Source: JARRQJ01 sp963810615
Lineage (GTDB): Bacteria; Pseudomonadota; Gammaproteobacteria; DRLM01
DNA length: 64,000 nucleotides
Assembly: GCA_963810615.1 (NCBI GenBank)
Contig: CAWEOA010000008.1
Span: 930,001-994,000, forward strand
Direction: 5' to 3'
Positions 42,416 through 50,952 of the stretch are shown piece by piece. Each line of letters begins with the position of its first letter. Position 1 is the first letter of the stretch. The position numbers and the translations under genes are program-made. Below the pieces are notes generated by a model, which was not told the DNA's origin, ran no database searches, and saw nothing but the letters and a program-made list of their open reading frames with translations.

Positions 42416-43009
42416 TTACCCGCCGGTCAGAGGTTTATGCATTTTTAGTAATTCCTCCGACTGAGGTCCTGCAGTAATGAAGACTTCGTCGCTAAATGGG
42501 CCTGAGCCGAAGTCGGGTTCCGTCTTGAAATAGGCAACCTCGTGGAGGAGTTGTTCGACTGTATGTCGCGTATCTTCATCGATGTTTCGCCGTGCTTCAA
42601 GTTTTACCAGTTCCGCTTTAATGGTCTTCATTCTAGAGCGAAGTATCTCGGCTGTAAAATTGAGCGCTTCCGCCGCCTCCATATTAAAGTCGCCATCACG
42701 CAGATGGATTTCCACGGTGAGGTCGCCGTCCGCCAGTCGCTTCAGATCCCGGGCCAGGGCATGGGCCGGGCCGGCGATCTTGTGACTGAGAATCAGGCTG
42801 AAATAGGCGATGCCGAAAACCGTCACGATTTCGACACCGACCAGGAACATAAGGTGGCTGATTTCGACCGCTTCGAGGAGCAGCGGATTGAAGATCACGG
42901 TTAGGATCACCGCGAGATTGATCAATATTATACCGGTAAGCACGGCGCCCATTACAAAACGGCGTTGCTGAACGGCATTAACCAGCAGGGTTTGGCGGCG
43001 ATTGTTCAT
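42416..43009 (-). CDS. membrane protein with HAMP-like domain
   Basis: 197 residues. Two membrane helices (about 17-40 and 52-74) are separated by a very short loop, so there is no periplasmic sensor. A HAMP linker follows (SHKIAGPAHALARDLKRLADGDLT) and then a coiled-coil region ending at about 150. There is no kinase, cyclase or methyl-accepting domain, so it is not a standard receptor. The pilin gene starts 1 bp after its stop, so they are co-transcribed. A role in sensing or positioning the pilus is a reasonable guess. The 333-bp upstream gap holds the palindromes at 43198-43282. Confidence 0.82.
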   Translation of the reverse strand: MNNRRQTLLVNAVQQRRFVMGAVLTGIILINLAVILTVIFNPLLLEAVEISHLMFLVGVEIVTVFGIAYFSLILSHKIAGPAHALARDLKRLADGDLTVEIHLRDGDFNMEAAEALNFTAEILRSRMKTIKAELVKLEARRNIDEDTRHTVEQLLHEVAYFKTEPDFGSGPFSDEVFITAGPQSEELLKMHKPLTGG

Positions 43010-43197
43010 TGTGATGCATCGGTTGAGGTACTTCCCTGTATCGGCCCGCTGCCCCCGAGATTGAAGCCCCGGTACAGTATCGCTAAGGGAAATACGCCCC
43101 CTGAATATAGGCTGATTTTATGGAGGGATATGTCGCGGGTATATTTATTAAGTTGAAGATTTTATTATGTTTATTGTGATGGCTCGGTCCGGAGAGA

Positions 43198-43282
43198 ATC
43201 GCACGGCGCGGCAGCGCGAGTGCGATAGGGCAGGGTAAATTTACGGACATTAGATTTTTGTGGGCCGAGCGCGTAAATTTAA
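43198..43282. promoter_or_regulatory. palindromes upstream of the small secreted protein gene
   Basis: ATCGCAC and GTGCGAT are inverted around 43198-43227. GTAAATTTAC, a perfect 10-bp palindrome, is at 43235-43244 and a second copy GTAAATTTAA is at 43273-43282, 38 bp later. They lie 60-110 bp upstream of ATG 43343 and could be operator sites. No regulator is assigned. Confidence 0.35.
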
Positions 43283-43342
43283 GGCAACGTTCGGCTAAAA
43301 TGACGGTCGAATAATCGGTCATACGTTCAGGAGGACACCGTG

Positions 43343-43630
43343 ATGCAACGTAAAGTTTTGATACCAGTGCTGGCTTCCGTTATTTTGATGACGGTGAGTG
43401 CCACGGGATGGGCCTGTAAAATGGCCGGTGAGAACAAGCATGTGGGAGAGGTCACCAAAGTCGATCCGGTGGCCGGCACCTTTACCATCCGGGATGCCGA
43501 AACCAATAAACCCATCGTGTTTTCCGCCAGCCGCGAGATGTTGAGCAATGCCAAACATGCTCAAGGTCAGGTGATGGTGAGCTATGAAAATCGCGAAAAG
43601 CAGCTGGTGGCGGTGGACATCAATTACTGA
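43343..43630 (+). CDS. small secreted beta-rich protein
   Basis: 95 residues from ATG 43343 (GTG 43340 is also in frame; AGGAGG is 9 nt upstream). A signal peptide ends near ATGWA. The mature part HVGEVTKVDPVAGTFTIRDA and VMVSYENREKQLVAVDI has the alternating pattern of a small beta-barrel, like the copper-chaperone-like or DUF1344-type proteins. A Cys two residues into the mature region (WACKM) is notable. A strong bidirectional terminator follows. Family uncertain. Confidence 0.75.
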   Translation: MQRKVLIPVLASVILMTVSATGWACKMAGENKHVGEVTKVDPVAGTFTIRDAETNKPIVFSASREMLSNAKHAQGQVMVSYENREKQLVAVDINY

Positions 43631-43656
43631 TAGCGCCCCATAGTTTCGATAAACTA

Positions 43657-43693
43657 AAAAAAGGCCAGGCTTGTTGAGAGCCTGGCCTTTTTT
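43657..43693. terminator. bidirectional intrinsic terminator
   Basis: AAAAAAGGCCAGGC and GCCTGGCCTTTTTT form a perfect 14-bp stem with a 9-nt loop, with A run before and T run after, so it works in both directions. It separates the secreted protein gene from the convergent lipoprotein pseudogene. Confidence 0.92.
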
Positions 43694-43740
43694 GCATTGC
43701 TAAAATATGGCCGAGTAATAATGTTGTTGCAAGCTCGGTC

Positions 43741-44046
43741 TCATGATTTATTCTTTTTGATTTTCTTGGATGGGTGCTTGGCCCTCTGCAATTCCGCCTT
43801 GGTGTGGGACAATTCCGCGTTGAGGCTGTTGATTTTCGCCTGGGTCTGGGTTTGGGCGGTTTGCAGATTGCCGCGCAATTCGGTGAGTTCGGATTCTTTT
43901 GCGGCGAGGCCGCTGTTGGCCTGGGTCAACTGTTATTCGAGGGTGGCGACTTTGGCACGCAGTGCATCGCGTTCTTTCGTGCCGCATCCGGTTAAACCGG
44001 CCAAGAGAATAGCTGCAGCAGCAAAGGCCACAACAGTGCGTTTCAT
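43741..44046 (-). pseudogene. coiled-coil lipoprotein gene interrupted by an in-frame TAA
   Basis: From ATG 44046 the frame encodes a lipoprotein signal MKRTVVAFAAAAILLAGLTG then Cys (lipobox LTGC), GTKERDALRAKVATLE, then TAA at codon 38 (43935-43933), and continues in the same frame with QLTQANSGLAAKESELTEL... to a natural stop at 43741. The full protein would have 101 residues, an Lpp-like coiled-coil with a basic end. One change (CAA to TAA) explains the stop. It could be a recent null allele or an error in the sequence; a downstream TTG start could still give the C-terminal part. Confidence 0.75.
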
Positions 44047-44305
44047 ACAGGCTCCTTAGTGATAGTAGTGAATGGCAAAGAAACTGACGCTCATGCCCGC
44101 GAACGGGATGACACGGCGGCGGATATTAGCACAAGCCTAAATATGGAAGCGCAGCGTCCGCGCTAAAGTCTTTTAATTTATTGGTAATTATTCATAAACA
44201 GTTGCATGAATCCGCATTGCCAGGGTGTGGATACTGCTGCGCCGCTGGCCATTCCGGTGGGCCGCTGCCATCATAAAAAACTGCGGGCAGAGAGAGAAGG
44301 AAAGG

Positions 44306-44776
44306 GTGGAAATAAAATCCATATTTTCGGGCTTGATGTCCCTGACGCCGGGGATCAATGCGATCAATACCCTTATCAAGCAGTCACGGGGACAACGCCG
44401 CGAACTGCTCAGGGAGTTACAAAACAATATCAATCAAATCTCCGTCTACATCGAGAACGGTGCAGTAGATGAGGGCATAGACAAGGTTATAGTGGCCTTA
44501 CAGGTCAGCTGTTATGAGGCGGCGAGCAAGGACGGTTTCGATTTCAATACCCTGCACAGAGGACGGCTTGCATCGCGCCTGCTCAAGGATCTGCCGCAAT
44601 TCAAGACCTATAGTGGTTTCAGCACCGAACAGCTGTTCGACAAGTTATACACCTGGATACACCGGCTGAAGATCATCGCTAGGGATTATCCCGACAGTCC
44701 CAAATTCAGGAAGCGGGTACGTCTGATCAATATTTGGAAATTGATGTTGCTGCTGGTGAAGCATATCAATAGCTGA
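44306..44776 (+). CDS. uncharacterised helical protein
   Basis: 156 residues from GTG 44306, which follows GAAGGAAAGG. The in-frame sequence before it (from 44225) is unlikely protein. It is all-alpha, basic and polar, with blocks LLRELQNNINQISVYIENG, FDFNTLHRGRLASRLLKDLP and WKLMLLLVKHINS. No signal or membrane segment. I do not recognise the family. It precedes the macrodomain gene by 37 bp in the same direction and might be co-transcribed with it. Confidence 0.65.
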   Translation: MEIKSIFSGLMSLTPGINAINTLIKQSRGQRRELLRELQNNINQISVYIENGAVDEGIDKVIVALQVSCYEAASKDGFDFNTLHRGRLASRLLKDLPQFKTYSGFSTEQLFDKLYTWIHRLKIIARDYPDSPKFRKRVRLINIWKLMLLLVKHINS

Positions 44777-44813
44777 TGTTGTCCCGAACGATGGTTGTTA
44801 GGAGGAACGCGGC

Positions 44814-45329
44814 GTGAACGATCGCATCGAGGTGGTTGAGGGGGATGTCACCGCACTGGTCGTGGATGCCATCGTTAACGCCGCCAATAACTCGCTGTTG
44901 GGCGGTGGCGGTGTGGACGGCGCCATCCACCGCGCGGCGGGGTCCGCGCTGCTGGAGGAGTGCAGGACCCTGGGCGGCTGCGCCACCGGTCACGCCAAAC
45001 TGACCAAGGGTTATAGTCTGCCGGCGCGCTATATCATTCACACCGTGGGGCCGGTGTGGCACGGCGGCGGTCACGGCGAGGCGCAACTGTTGGCCTCCTG
45101 TTATCGCGAGTCTTTACGGCTGGCCGCGGAAAACGCCGTAGCGACCATCGCCTTTCCCGCCATCAGCTGCGGGGTTTACGGCTATCCCTATGAGGCGGCG
45201 GCACGGGTAGCGATTACGACGATAAAGACCTGTTTGCGCGAGGCGCCGCGCATCCGCAAAGTCTATCTGGTGTGCCATGGCGCAGAAGGCTGTGCGACCT
45301 ATCGCCGCATCCTGGCGGAATCTCAATAG
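44814..45329 (+). CDS. macrodomain protein, O-acetyl-ADP-ribose deacetylase type
   Basis: 171 residues from GTG 44814 (TAGGAGG upstream). Macrodomains bind ADP-ribose and hydrolyse its esters or remove it from proteins. The diagnostic ligand-binding motifs are VDAIVNAANNSLLGGGGVDGAIH and the loop ISCGVYGYPYEAA. The sequence is close to YmdB, which deacetylates O-acetyl-ADP-ribose. Its stop overlaps the convergent ybbN stop by seven bases. Confidence 0.94.
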   Translation: MNDRIEVVEGDVTALVVDAIVNAANNSLLGGGGVDGAIHRAAGSALLEECRTLGGCATGHAKLTKGYSLPARYIIHTVGPVWHGGGHGEAQLLASCYRESLRLAAENAVATIAFPAISCGVYGYPYEAAARVAITTIKTCLREAPRIRKVYLVCHGAEGCATYRRILAESQ

Positions 45330-46186
45330 AGCAAGCTCGCCATCTTGCGCCGGTATTGCTGTACCAGTTCGTGCTCATCGCCCAGGAGCGTGAACACGTT
45401 CAGCAGGCTACGGCGGCCGACGTCATCGTCAAAACGGCGATCGCGCTTCATGATCTCGAAGAACTGTTCCAGGGCGGCGGCATAGTCGCCTTTTGCCGCA
45501 CAAGCGGCGCCGAGGAGTTGCCGGGAGGCTAAATCATCGGGATGCGCGGCGACGCGCGCCGCCAACTCGGAGATCGGCGGGGCGGATTGCTGCGCCCGCG
45601 CCAGCTCGATCTTCGCCGCCAGGGCCTTTACCGTTTCTTCTTCACGCTGCTGGAGGGGGAGAAGCTCAAGGAGTTTTTCCGCTTCTTCCAGCTTATCGCC
45701 ATGCAGCAAGGCATCGGCGAGATCGAGCTTGACCGCCAGCTGCTCCGGGTCGAGGTCCAGGGCCTGATGTAACAGGCGCAAGGCCCGGGCCGTGTCGCCG
45801 TCGCGCATGGCGGTGCGCGCCGCCGCACGCAAGGCGTCGGATTCCCGCGGCAGATATTGTTCGATGATATCGCGGATCACCGATTCCGGTTGTGCGCCGA
45901 GAAACTCGTCGACGACTTGTCCATCCCTGAAAAACTTGACGGTGGGCAGACTGCGGATACCCCATTGTTCGGCCAGGGTCTGTTCCTTGTCGGTATTGAC
46001 CTTGGCCAGCGTAAACTTGCCTTGATAGTCCTCCGCCAGTTTCTGCAGGAGCGGCATCAACACCCGGCATGGCGCGCACCACTCGGCCCAGAAATCCACG
46101 ATCACCAGGGTTTGGCGGGATTTTTCCAGGACCTCTGTGTCAAAATTGGCGGCGGTGGCGTCGAAGGCCGATGACGATTGATTCAT
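45323..46186 (-). CDS. thioredoxin-TPR co-chaperone, YbbN (CnoX) type
   Basis: 287 residues from ATG 46186 (AAGGT 8 nt upstream). An N-terminal thioredoxin domain with WCAPC (Cys37, Cys40) is followed by about 170 residues of TPR-like helices (DTARALRLLHQALDLDPEQLAVKL). This is the architecture of YbbN/CnoX, which protects unfolded proteins from oxidation and works with chaperonin and DnaK. Enterobacterial YbbN has SQHC; here the full CAPC pair should be reductase-active. The in-frame extension to 46336 is not needed. Confidence 0.9.
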   Translation of the reverse strand: MNQSSSAFDATAANFDTEVLEKSRQTLVIVDFWAEWCAPCRVLMPLLQKLAEDYQGKFTLAKVNTDKEQTLAEQWGIRSLPTVKFFRDGQVVDEFLGAQPESVIRDIIEQYLPRESDALRAAARTAMRDGDTARALRLLHQALDLDPEQLAVKLDLADALLHGDKLEEAEKLLELLPLQQREEETVKALAAKIELARAQQSAPPISELAARVAAHPDDLASRQLLGAACAAKGDYAAALEQFFEIMKRDRRFDDDVGRRSLLNVFTLLGDEHELVQQYRRKMASLLY

Positions 46187-46298
46187 GGTAATACCTTGTT
46201 GTGATGCATGGCGTGTTATGGGCATATTAAGGTTTTGAGCGCGGATTTCAATGTCATTCACCCGTTTCACCCCGACAAACCCCAAGCGAACTACCGTG

Positions 46299-47141
46299 AT
46301 GACTAGCCAGCAACGCTTCTCCTTCAAAAAAACCATAGCCGCCGAAACGTCGCGCAGCTGTTGTGATTACCTGGCGGAACACACCTCTTTGTCCAAGAGT
46401 AAGCTCAAGGACGCCATGCTCAAGGGTGCGGTATGGATCAGCAGGCAGGGCGGCAAGCGGCGGCGTTTGCGCCGCGCCAGCGCCGCGCTGCAATCAGGGG
46501 ATGTGGTGGAACTCTATTATGATGCGGACCTGCTGCGCATCGTACCGCCCGCGGCGCAGTGCGTGGATGACCAGCGACGTTACAGCGTCTGGTTCAAACC
46601 GGCGGGACTGATGGCGCAGGGAACGGAGTACGGCGATCATTGCGCCCTGTTGCGTCAGGTGGAAAATCATTTTCAGCCGCGGCGCCTGGTGTTTCTTGTG
46701 CATCGCCTCGACCGCGAAGCCGCCGGGCTGATGCTCGTCGCTCATGACGGGCAGGCGGCGGCGCGCTTGTCGGCACTGTTTCGCGATAATCGCATCGCCA
46801 AGCGCTACCGGGTGCGGGTACGCGGTGAAGTGCAGCAGCGCGAGGGGGAGATCGATCTGCCCTTGGACGGCAAGGCGGCGCTGAGCCGTTATATCCTGCT
46901 CGAATACGATGCCGTTAGCGATGTTTCGACGCTGGAGGTGAGCATCACCACCGGGCGTCTACATCAGATTCGCCGCCATTTCGCCATGATCGGCCATGGC
47001 ATAATGGGCGATCCTCGTTACGGCAACGACAACAAGAATCGCGACGGCATGCAACTGGTCGCGATAGGTTTGCGCTTCCGCTGTCCGTTCAGCGGCCGCG
47101 ACATGGACTATACGGGTCACGATTTTTTCACAAAACCGTAA
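46299..47141 (+). CDS. RNA pseudouridine synthase, RluA family
   Basis: 280 residues if started at 46299; 46251 gives 296. Isomerises uridine in rRNA or tRNA. The catalytic motif is HRLDREAAG with the active Asp, and the family end motif is GRLHQIRRHFAMIGHGIMGDPRYG. An S4-like N-terminus (SLSKSKLKDAMLKGAVWISR) fits. HRLDREAAG deviates from the more common HRLDxxTSG. The target uridine is unknown; among relatives it could be RluA, RluC/D-like or TruC. Confidence 0.88.
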   Translation: MTSQQRFSFKKTIAAETSRSCCDYLAEHTSLSKSKLKDAMLKGAVWISRQGGKRRRLRRASAALQSGDVVELYYDADLLRIVPPAAQCVDDQRRYSVWFKPAGLMAQGTEYGDHCALLRQVENHFQPRRLVFLVHRLDREAAGLMLVAHDGQAAARLSALFRDNRIAKRYRVRVRGEVQQREGEIDLPLDGKAALSRYILLEYDAVSDVSTLEVSITTGRLHQIRRHFAMIGHGIMGDPRYGNDNKNRDGMQLVAIGLRFRCPFSGRDMDYTGHDFFTKP

Positions 47142-47215
47142 TAAAAACGTCATAATAAAACTGTTGAATAGGCCTTGCTCACTGTGAGTGAAAAAACTGT
47201 ATTGAGGAGAGGCTT

Positions 47216-47407
47216 ATGAAACCAGAATATTGTATTGACTGGTGGAGACACGAACTCAATCGCCATATCGCCCATTTTGTTCATAACCCCGGTGATCACA
47301 CCCAGGCTAAACTGACGGCCTTGATTACCGAATTTCGGCGTCAAAGCGAGAGGCAAAAGCTGCGGCAGAAGCCGGATGAGCACGAATACCTAATGAATTT
47401 TTGCTGA
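47216..47407 (+). CDS. 63-residue protein of unknown function
   Basis: AGGAGAGG lies 6 nt before ATG 47216. The product is soluble, rich in His, Arg and Gln, with helical pattern (HTQAKLTALITEFRRQSERQKLRQKP) and ends in FC. Family not recognised. CTCACTGTGAG at 47176-47186 is a short palindrome in its upstream region. A family 1 repeat lies 32 bp downstream. Confidence 0.6.
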   Translation: MKPEYCIDWWRHELNRHIAHFVHNPGDHTQAKLTALITEFRRQSERQKLRQKPDEHEYLMNFC

Positions 47408-47438
47408 GGGTATTAGCTGGTTTTCGGGAAGACACATC

Positions 47439-47527
47439 AATCTATCCTTTCGAGCGTAGCGAGAAATCTTGTCCCGCCAAGCTTGGATCATGGCGAATAC
47501 TAAGATTTCTCGCTACGCTCGAAATGA
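47439..47527. repeat. palindromic element, family 1 (TTTCGAGCGTAGCGAGAAATC)
   Basis: TTTCGAGCGTAGCGAGAAAT on the left and its inverted copy ATTTCTCGCTACGCTCGAAA on the right enclose about 40 bp of non-repeated sequence. It lies between the 63-residue gene and the end of rimO. Confidence 0.85.
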
Positions 47528-47547
47528 AACTGCAGTATGGACGGTAA

Positions 47548-48888
47548 TCAGGCGGCAGGAACAGGCCGCGCATAGAGGTCGTGTTCATCCGCCTCGGTGA
47601 TCTCCACCTCCAGAAAATCACCGGCCTTGGCCTGTTCCGCATCCTTGATCAATACCACGCCGTCGATCTCCGGCGCGTCGGCATAGCTGCGGGCGATAAG
47701 GCCCTCGTCGATAATCTCGTCCACCAATACGGTCATGCGTTGGCCGATACGTTGCTGCAATTTGGCGGTGCTGATCGCCGCCTGGGCGGTCATGAAGCGT
47801 TCCAGACGTTCCTGTTTGAGTTCCTCGACCACCGGCTCGGCCAAGGCGTTGGCGGCGGCGCCCTCCACGGGGGAATAGGTGAAGCAACCGACGCGGTCGA
47901 GGCGAGCCTCTTCGAGAAAGGCCAGCAGCTGCTGGAAATCGTCCTCGGTCTCGCCGGGGAAACCGACGATGAAGGTGCTGCGCAGGCTGATATCGGGACA
48001 GTCACTCCGCCACTGCTGAATCCGCGCCAGGGTATTTTCCGCCGCGGCGGGGCGGCGCATGGCCTTGAGGATGCGCGGACTGGCGTGCTGGAATGGGATA
48101 TCCAGATAGGGCAGGAGCTTGCCCTCCGCCATGAGCGGGATGACCTCATCCACATGGGGATAGGGATAGACATAATGCAGTCGCACCCACACCCCCATCT
48201 CGCCCAGCGCCCGCGCCAGGTCGACGAAGCGGGTCTTGAGCGGTTTGCCGCCCCAGAATCCGGTGCCATAGCGCAGATCAACGCCATAGGCGCTGGTGTC
48301 CTGGGAGATGACCAGTAGTTCTTTTACGCCCGCCTTCACCAGATTTTCCGCCTCCTGCATGACCTCGCCGACGGGGCGGCTTACCAGGTCGCCGCGCAGC
48401 GAGGGAATGATGCAAAAGCTGCAGCGATGATTGCAGCCTTCGGAGATCTTTAAATAGGCGTAGTGTTTCGGCGTGAGTTTGATGCCCTGCGGTGGGATCA
48501 GGCTGGTATAGGGGTCGTGGGCCGGCGGCAGATGCTGATGCACCGCCTGCATCACCTCGGGCAGGGCATGAGGGCCCGTCACCGCCAATACCTTGGGGTG
48601 GGTCTCTTTGACGATATTGCCCTTGGCACCCAGGCAGCCGGTGACGATCACCTTGCCGTTTTCCGCCAGGGCCTCGCCGATGGCCTCCAGGGATTCCTCC
48701 ACCGCCGCATCAATGAAGCCGCAGGTGTTGACCACCACCAGATCGGCGTCCTGATAGCTGGGACTGATGGCATAGCCCTCGGCGCGCAGCTGGGTGAGGA
48801 TCTGCTCCGAATCCACCAGGGCCTTGGGGCAGCCCAGGCTGACGAAGCCGACGCGTTTTGCCATGCTTGAAGAGGGATCATGAGTCAT
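47548..48888 (-). CDS. rimO: ribosomal protein S12 methylthiotransferase RimO
   Basis: 446 residues from ATG 48888; the frame extends upstream but without conserved sequence. Radical SAM enzyme that adds a methylthio group to an Asp of ribosomal protein S12. The N-terminal UPF0004 domain has GFVSLGCPKALVDSE, NTCGFIDAA and TGCLGAK cysteines for the auxiliary cluster. The radical SAM cluster is C152-x3-C156-x2-C159 (CNHRCSFC). A TRAM domain ends the protein. SLGCPKALVDSE separates RimO from MiaB. No strong ribosome site visible. Confidence 0.95.
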   Translation of the reverse strand: MTHDPSSSMAKRVGFVSLGCPKALVDSEQILTQLRAEGYAISPSYQDADLVVVNTCGFIDAAVEESLEAIGEALAENGKVIVTGCLGAKGNIVKETHPKVLAVTGPHALPEVMQAVHQHLPPAHDPYTSLIPPQGIKLTPKHYAYLKISEGCNHRCSFCIIPSLRGDLVSRPVGEVMQEAENLVKAGVKELLVISQDTSAYGVDLRYGTGFWGGKPLKTRFVDLARALGEMGVWVRLHYVYPYPHVDEVIPLMAEGKLLPYLDIPFQHASPRILKAMRRPAAAENTLARIQQWRSDCPDISLRSTFIVGFPGETEDDFQQLLAFLEEARLDRVGCFTYSPVEGAAANALAEPVVEELKQERLERFMTAQAAISTAKLQQRIGQRMTVLVDEIIDEGLIARSYADAPEIDGVVLIKDAEQAKAGDFLEVEITEADEHDLYARPVPAA

Positions 48889-49118
48889 GGGAGATGGTGA
48901 AAGCCTTTGCGAGCGAGCGGCGTGTGTGAACTGGGCGCTAATGCTAAAGCGCCGCGCGGTATTCGGCAAGGGCGGCTTGTGTCCCATGGGTTTGGATGTT
49001 AAAAGAATGGTCCTATCGATAGCCATGACGCAGGCGCCACTGCGGATATTTAAGCATATCCATGACTTACCGTGATTATTTAATTCCGCCCAACGATGAG
49101 TCCTAACGGTCTAAACCC

Positions 49119-50111
49119 ATGTTGAAACGCGTTATCAGAAAATTGTTGCCGCTGGCGGCGGCGCTGTTCGCCCTGTCCTTAATGCCTGCGGCACTGGCCA
49201 AATGTCCGGATGTGCCCGCGGCGCCCGGTCTGCACGGCCCGCCCTGCGGGGCGGATGACCTGGCCAAGGGCAGTTTGGACCAGGCATATCCGGCCTCCGG
49301 CCATCATCTGTTATGGACGGTGACCGGACCCAAGGGCAGCGCCTATCTGCTGGGGTCGCTGCATTTCGGTACGCCGGCCTTGTACCCCCTGCCGGCGGAG
49401 ATGACCCAGGCCTTCGAGTCCTCGCAGGCCCTGGTAGTGGAAACCAATATCACCGCCCTGACGCCCACCCAGATTGCCAAGACTGTGGCCGCCAAGGCCA
49501 TGTACGGCGACGGCACCACGTTGTCGCAGGTGCTCAGCCCCGCGACCTGGCGGCAACTCGACACAGTGATGAAAAAGTTCGGCAGCTCGGCGCAGGCGGT
49601 GCAGCGGCAGAAGCCGTGGTTGGTATCGCTGAGCTTGACCAGCATGGCCTTGAAGCGCTTCGGCTTCGACGAGAATCTGGGCATCGATAATCACTTCATG
49701 AAACTGGCCGACAAACACAAACCCATCATCCAGTTGGAGACCTTTCAACAGCAGATGGACTTTCTCAACGGCTTTTCCGCTGCCGAACAGGAGGAGATGC
49801 TCAAAGAGACCTTTGATGATATCGATAAGGGTCGCGCCTTTCTGGTCGATACCCTTAAGGCCTGGCAGACGGGTGATGCGCACAAGATCGATCAGCTGCT
49901 GAACGAAGAGTTTCGCAATACCAGCAAGACCGATGAACACATGTATCGGGTGCTGATCACCGAGCGCAACGCGGCCATGGTCGACAAGCTGGATCGGCTC
50001 CTCACTCACGGCGGAAAATATTTCGTGGTGTTGGGCGCCGCGCATTTCGTGGGCAACGACGGCATCGTCGAATTGCTCAAGGCCAAAGGTTACCGCGTGC
50101 AACAGGACTGA
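49119..50111 (+). CDS. TraB/GumN family protein (secreted)
   Basis: 330 residues. The signal peptide (MLKRVIRKLLPLAAALFALS...ALAK) ends near residue 27. The family is recognised by the pair LLGSLHFG, with the conserved GSxH, and GAAHFVGNDGIVELL at the C-terminus. Members resemble erythromycin-esterase/Tiki-type proteases but most are uncharacterised. Two cysteines in the early mature part (KCPDV, PPCGA) probably form a disulfide. Single gene. Confidence 0.88.
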   Translation: MLKRVIRKLLPLAAALFALSLMPAALAKCPDVPAAPGLHGPPCGADDLAKGSLDQAYPASGHHLLWTVTGPKGSAYLLGSLHFGTPALYPLPAEMTQAFESSQALVVETNITALTPTQIAKTVAAKAMYGDGTTLSQVLSPATWRQLDTVMKKFGSSAQAVQRQKPWLVSLSLTSMALKRFGFDENLGIDNHFMKLADKHKPIIQLETFQQQMDFLNGFSAAEQEEMLKETFDDIDKGRAFLVDTLKAWQTGDAHKIDQLLNEEFRNTSKTDEHMYRVLITERNAAMVDKLDRLLTHGGKYFVVLGAAHFVGNDGIVELLKAKGYRVQQD

Positions 50112-50210
50112 TCATCCCGGCGGCGTATGTGACGACAGCGCTATGAGTGCTGCTATATAATCAATTTTTAAGAACCCGCATGGATGGCGGGTCGCGACAA
50201 GGAGTAACAA

Positions 50211-50540
50211 ATGCCGAATGACAAAGCCTCGGAAGAACAGATAGCGGTTCCCAAGTGGGACGTGGCCCTGGAGGCCATGGTCAAGGAAGAGTATGGGAAG
50301 CTCGCCCGGCCGTTGACGTTGGAGGATTACCGGCGGCTTGCCCAGCAATACACCATACGGCTCGACGACATCATGGCGACCCTGTTCGAATTGTGTGTTC
50401 AGGGTAAATGGCAATATCAGGATGCCGATGGCAAGCCGTACAAGATTACCCGTCAGCTGCTGACGCGCTTGACGGCCGGCGGACGCTTGAACGACGAGGA
50501 TCTCAAGACCTTCAGCGGCGGTTGGCTGCCGGTGGCGTGA
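50211..50540 (+). CDS. uncharacterised 109-residue protein
   Basis: AAGGAGTAACAA precedes ATG 50211. Soluble, mostly helical with blocks LTLEDYRRLAQQYTIRLDDIMATLFELCVQG and LTAGGRLNDEDLKTF, suggestive of a winged-helix-like fold. No family recognised and no operon partner; a repeat element follows. Confidence 0.7.
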   Translation: MPNDKASEEQIAVPKWDVALEAMVKEEYGKLARPLTLEDYRRLAQQYTIRLDDIMATLFELCVQGKWQYQDADGKPYKITRQLLTRLTAGGRLNDEDLKTFSGGWLPVA

Positions 50541-50582
50541 GAACATTCTGATCAATGTCTCGTCGCCGATTGGGCGCGATCG

Positions 50583-50720
50583 TCACATAAGCAACGGAAT
50601 TTGTGCCCTGTGGCTAGAAATCCTTGGCTGGCGTCCCTGCAACCACCTGCACGCTATAAGATTCCTACCCATAGGGTATAAATCACTTCGAACGAAGTGA
50701 GAAATCTCGTCTTTTACTAG
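50583..50720. repeat. composite palindromic element, family 1, with two cassettes
   Basis: Right part TCACTTCGAACGAAGTGAGAAATC (50683-50706) is a family 1 arm. The cassette sequence appears twice in opposite orientations: TTTGTGCCCTGTGGCTAGAAAT (50600-50621) and ATTCCTACCCATAGGGTATAAAT (50661-50683). This is the clearest place to see that the cassette is itself a mobile or copied module. The rest of 50541-50952 is gene-free. Confidence 0.65.
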
Positions 50721-50952
50721 TAGATGGATTATTGCCTGCCTGGAATCGCTCACCGATGCCGGGTTGCCGGTTTTGATGGCCCTGGCCACCGGCAATCTGC
50801 TGATCATGGGGGTGGCGTGCAACAACGTCATCATCCTTCGGAACGCGCCAGGCCCGGTCTGGGCTTCCTGCGGTTCGCGCGCCGCGGCTGACCTTGTAAT
50901 TTCGCCAGCCACCCCAATTTTAGAGATAACTCCCATTCCCGGTCGTGCGACG

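Noticed and set aside
42416..43009. HAMP protein considered as a chemoreceptor or histidine kinase
   Set aside because: It ends after a short coiled coil with no kinase, signalling hairpin or other output domain.
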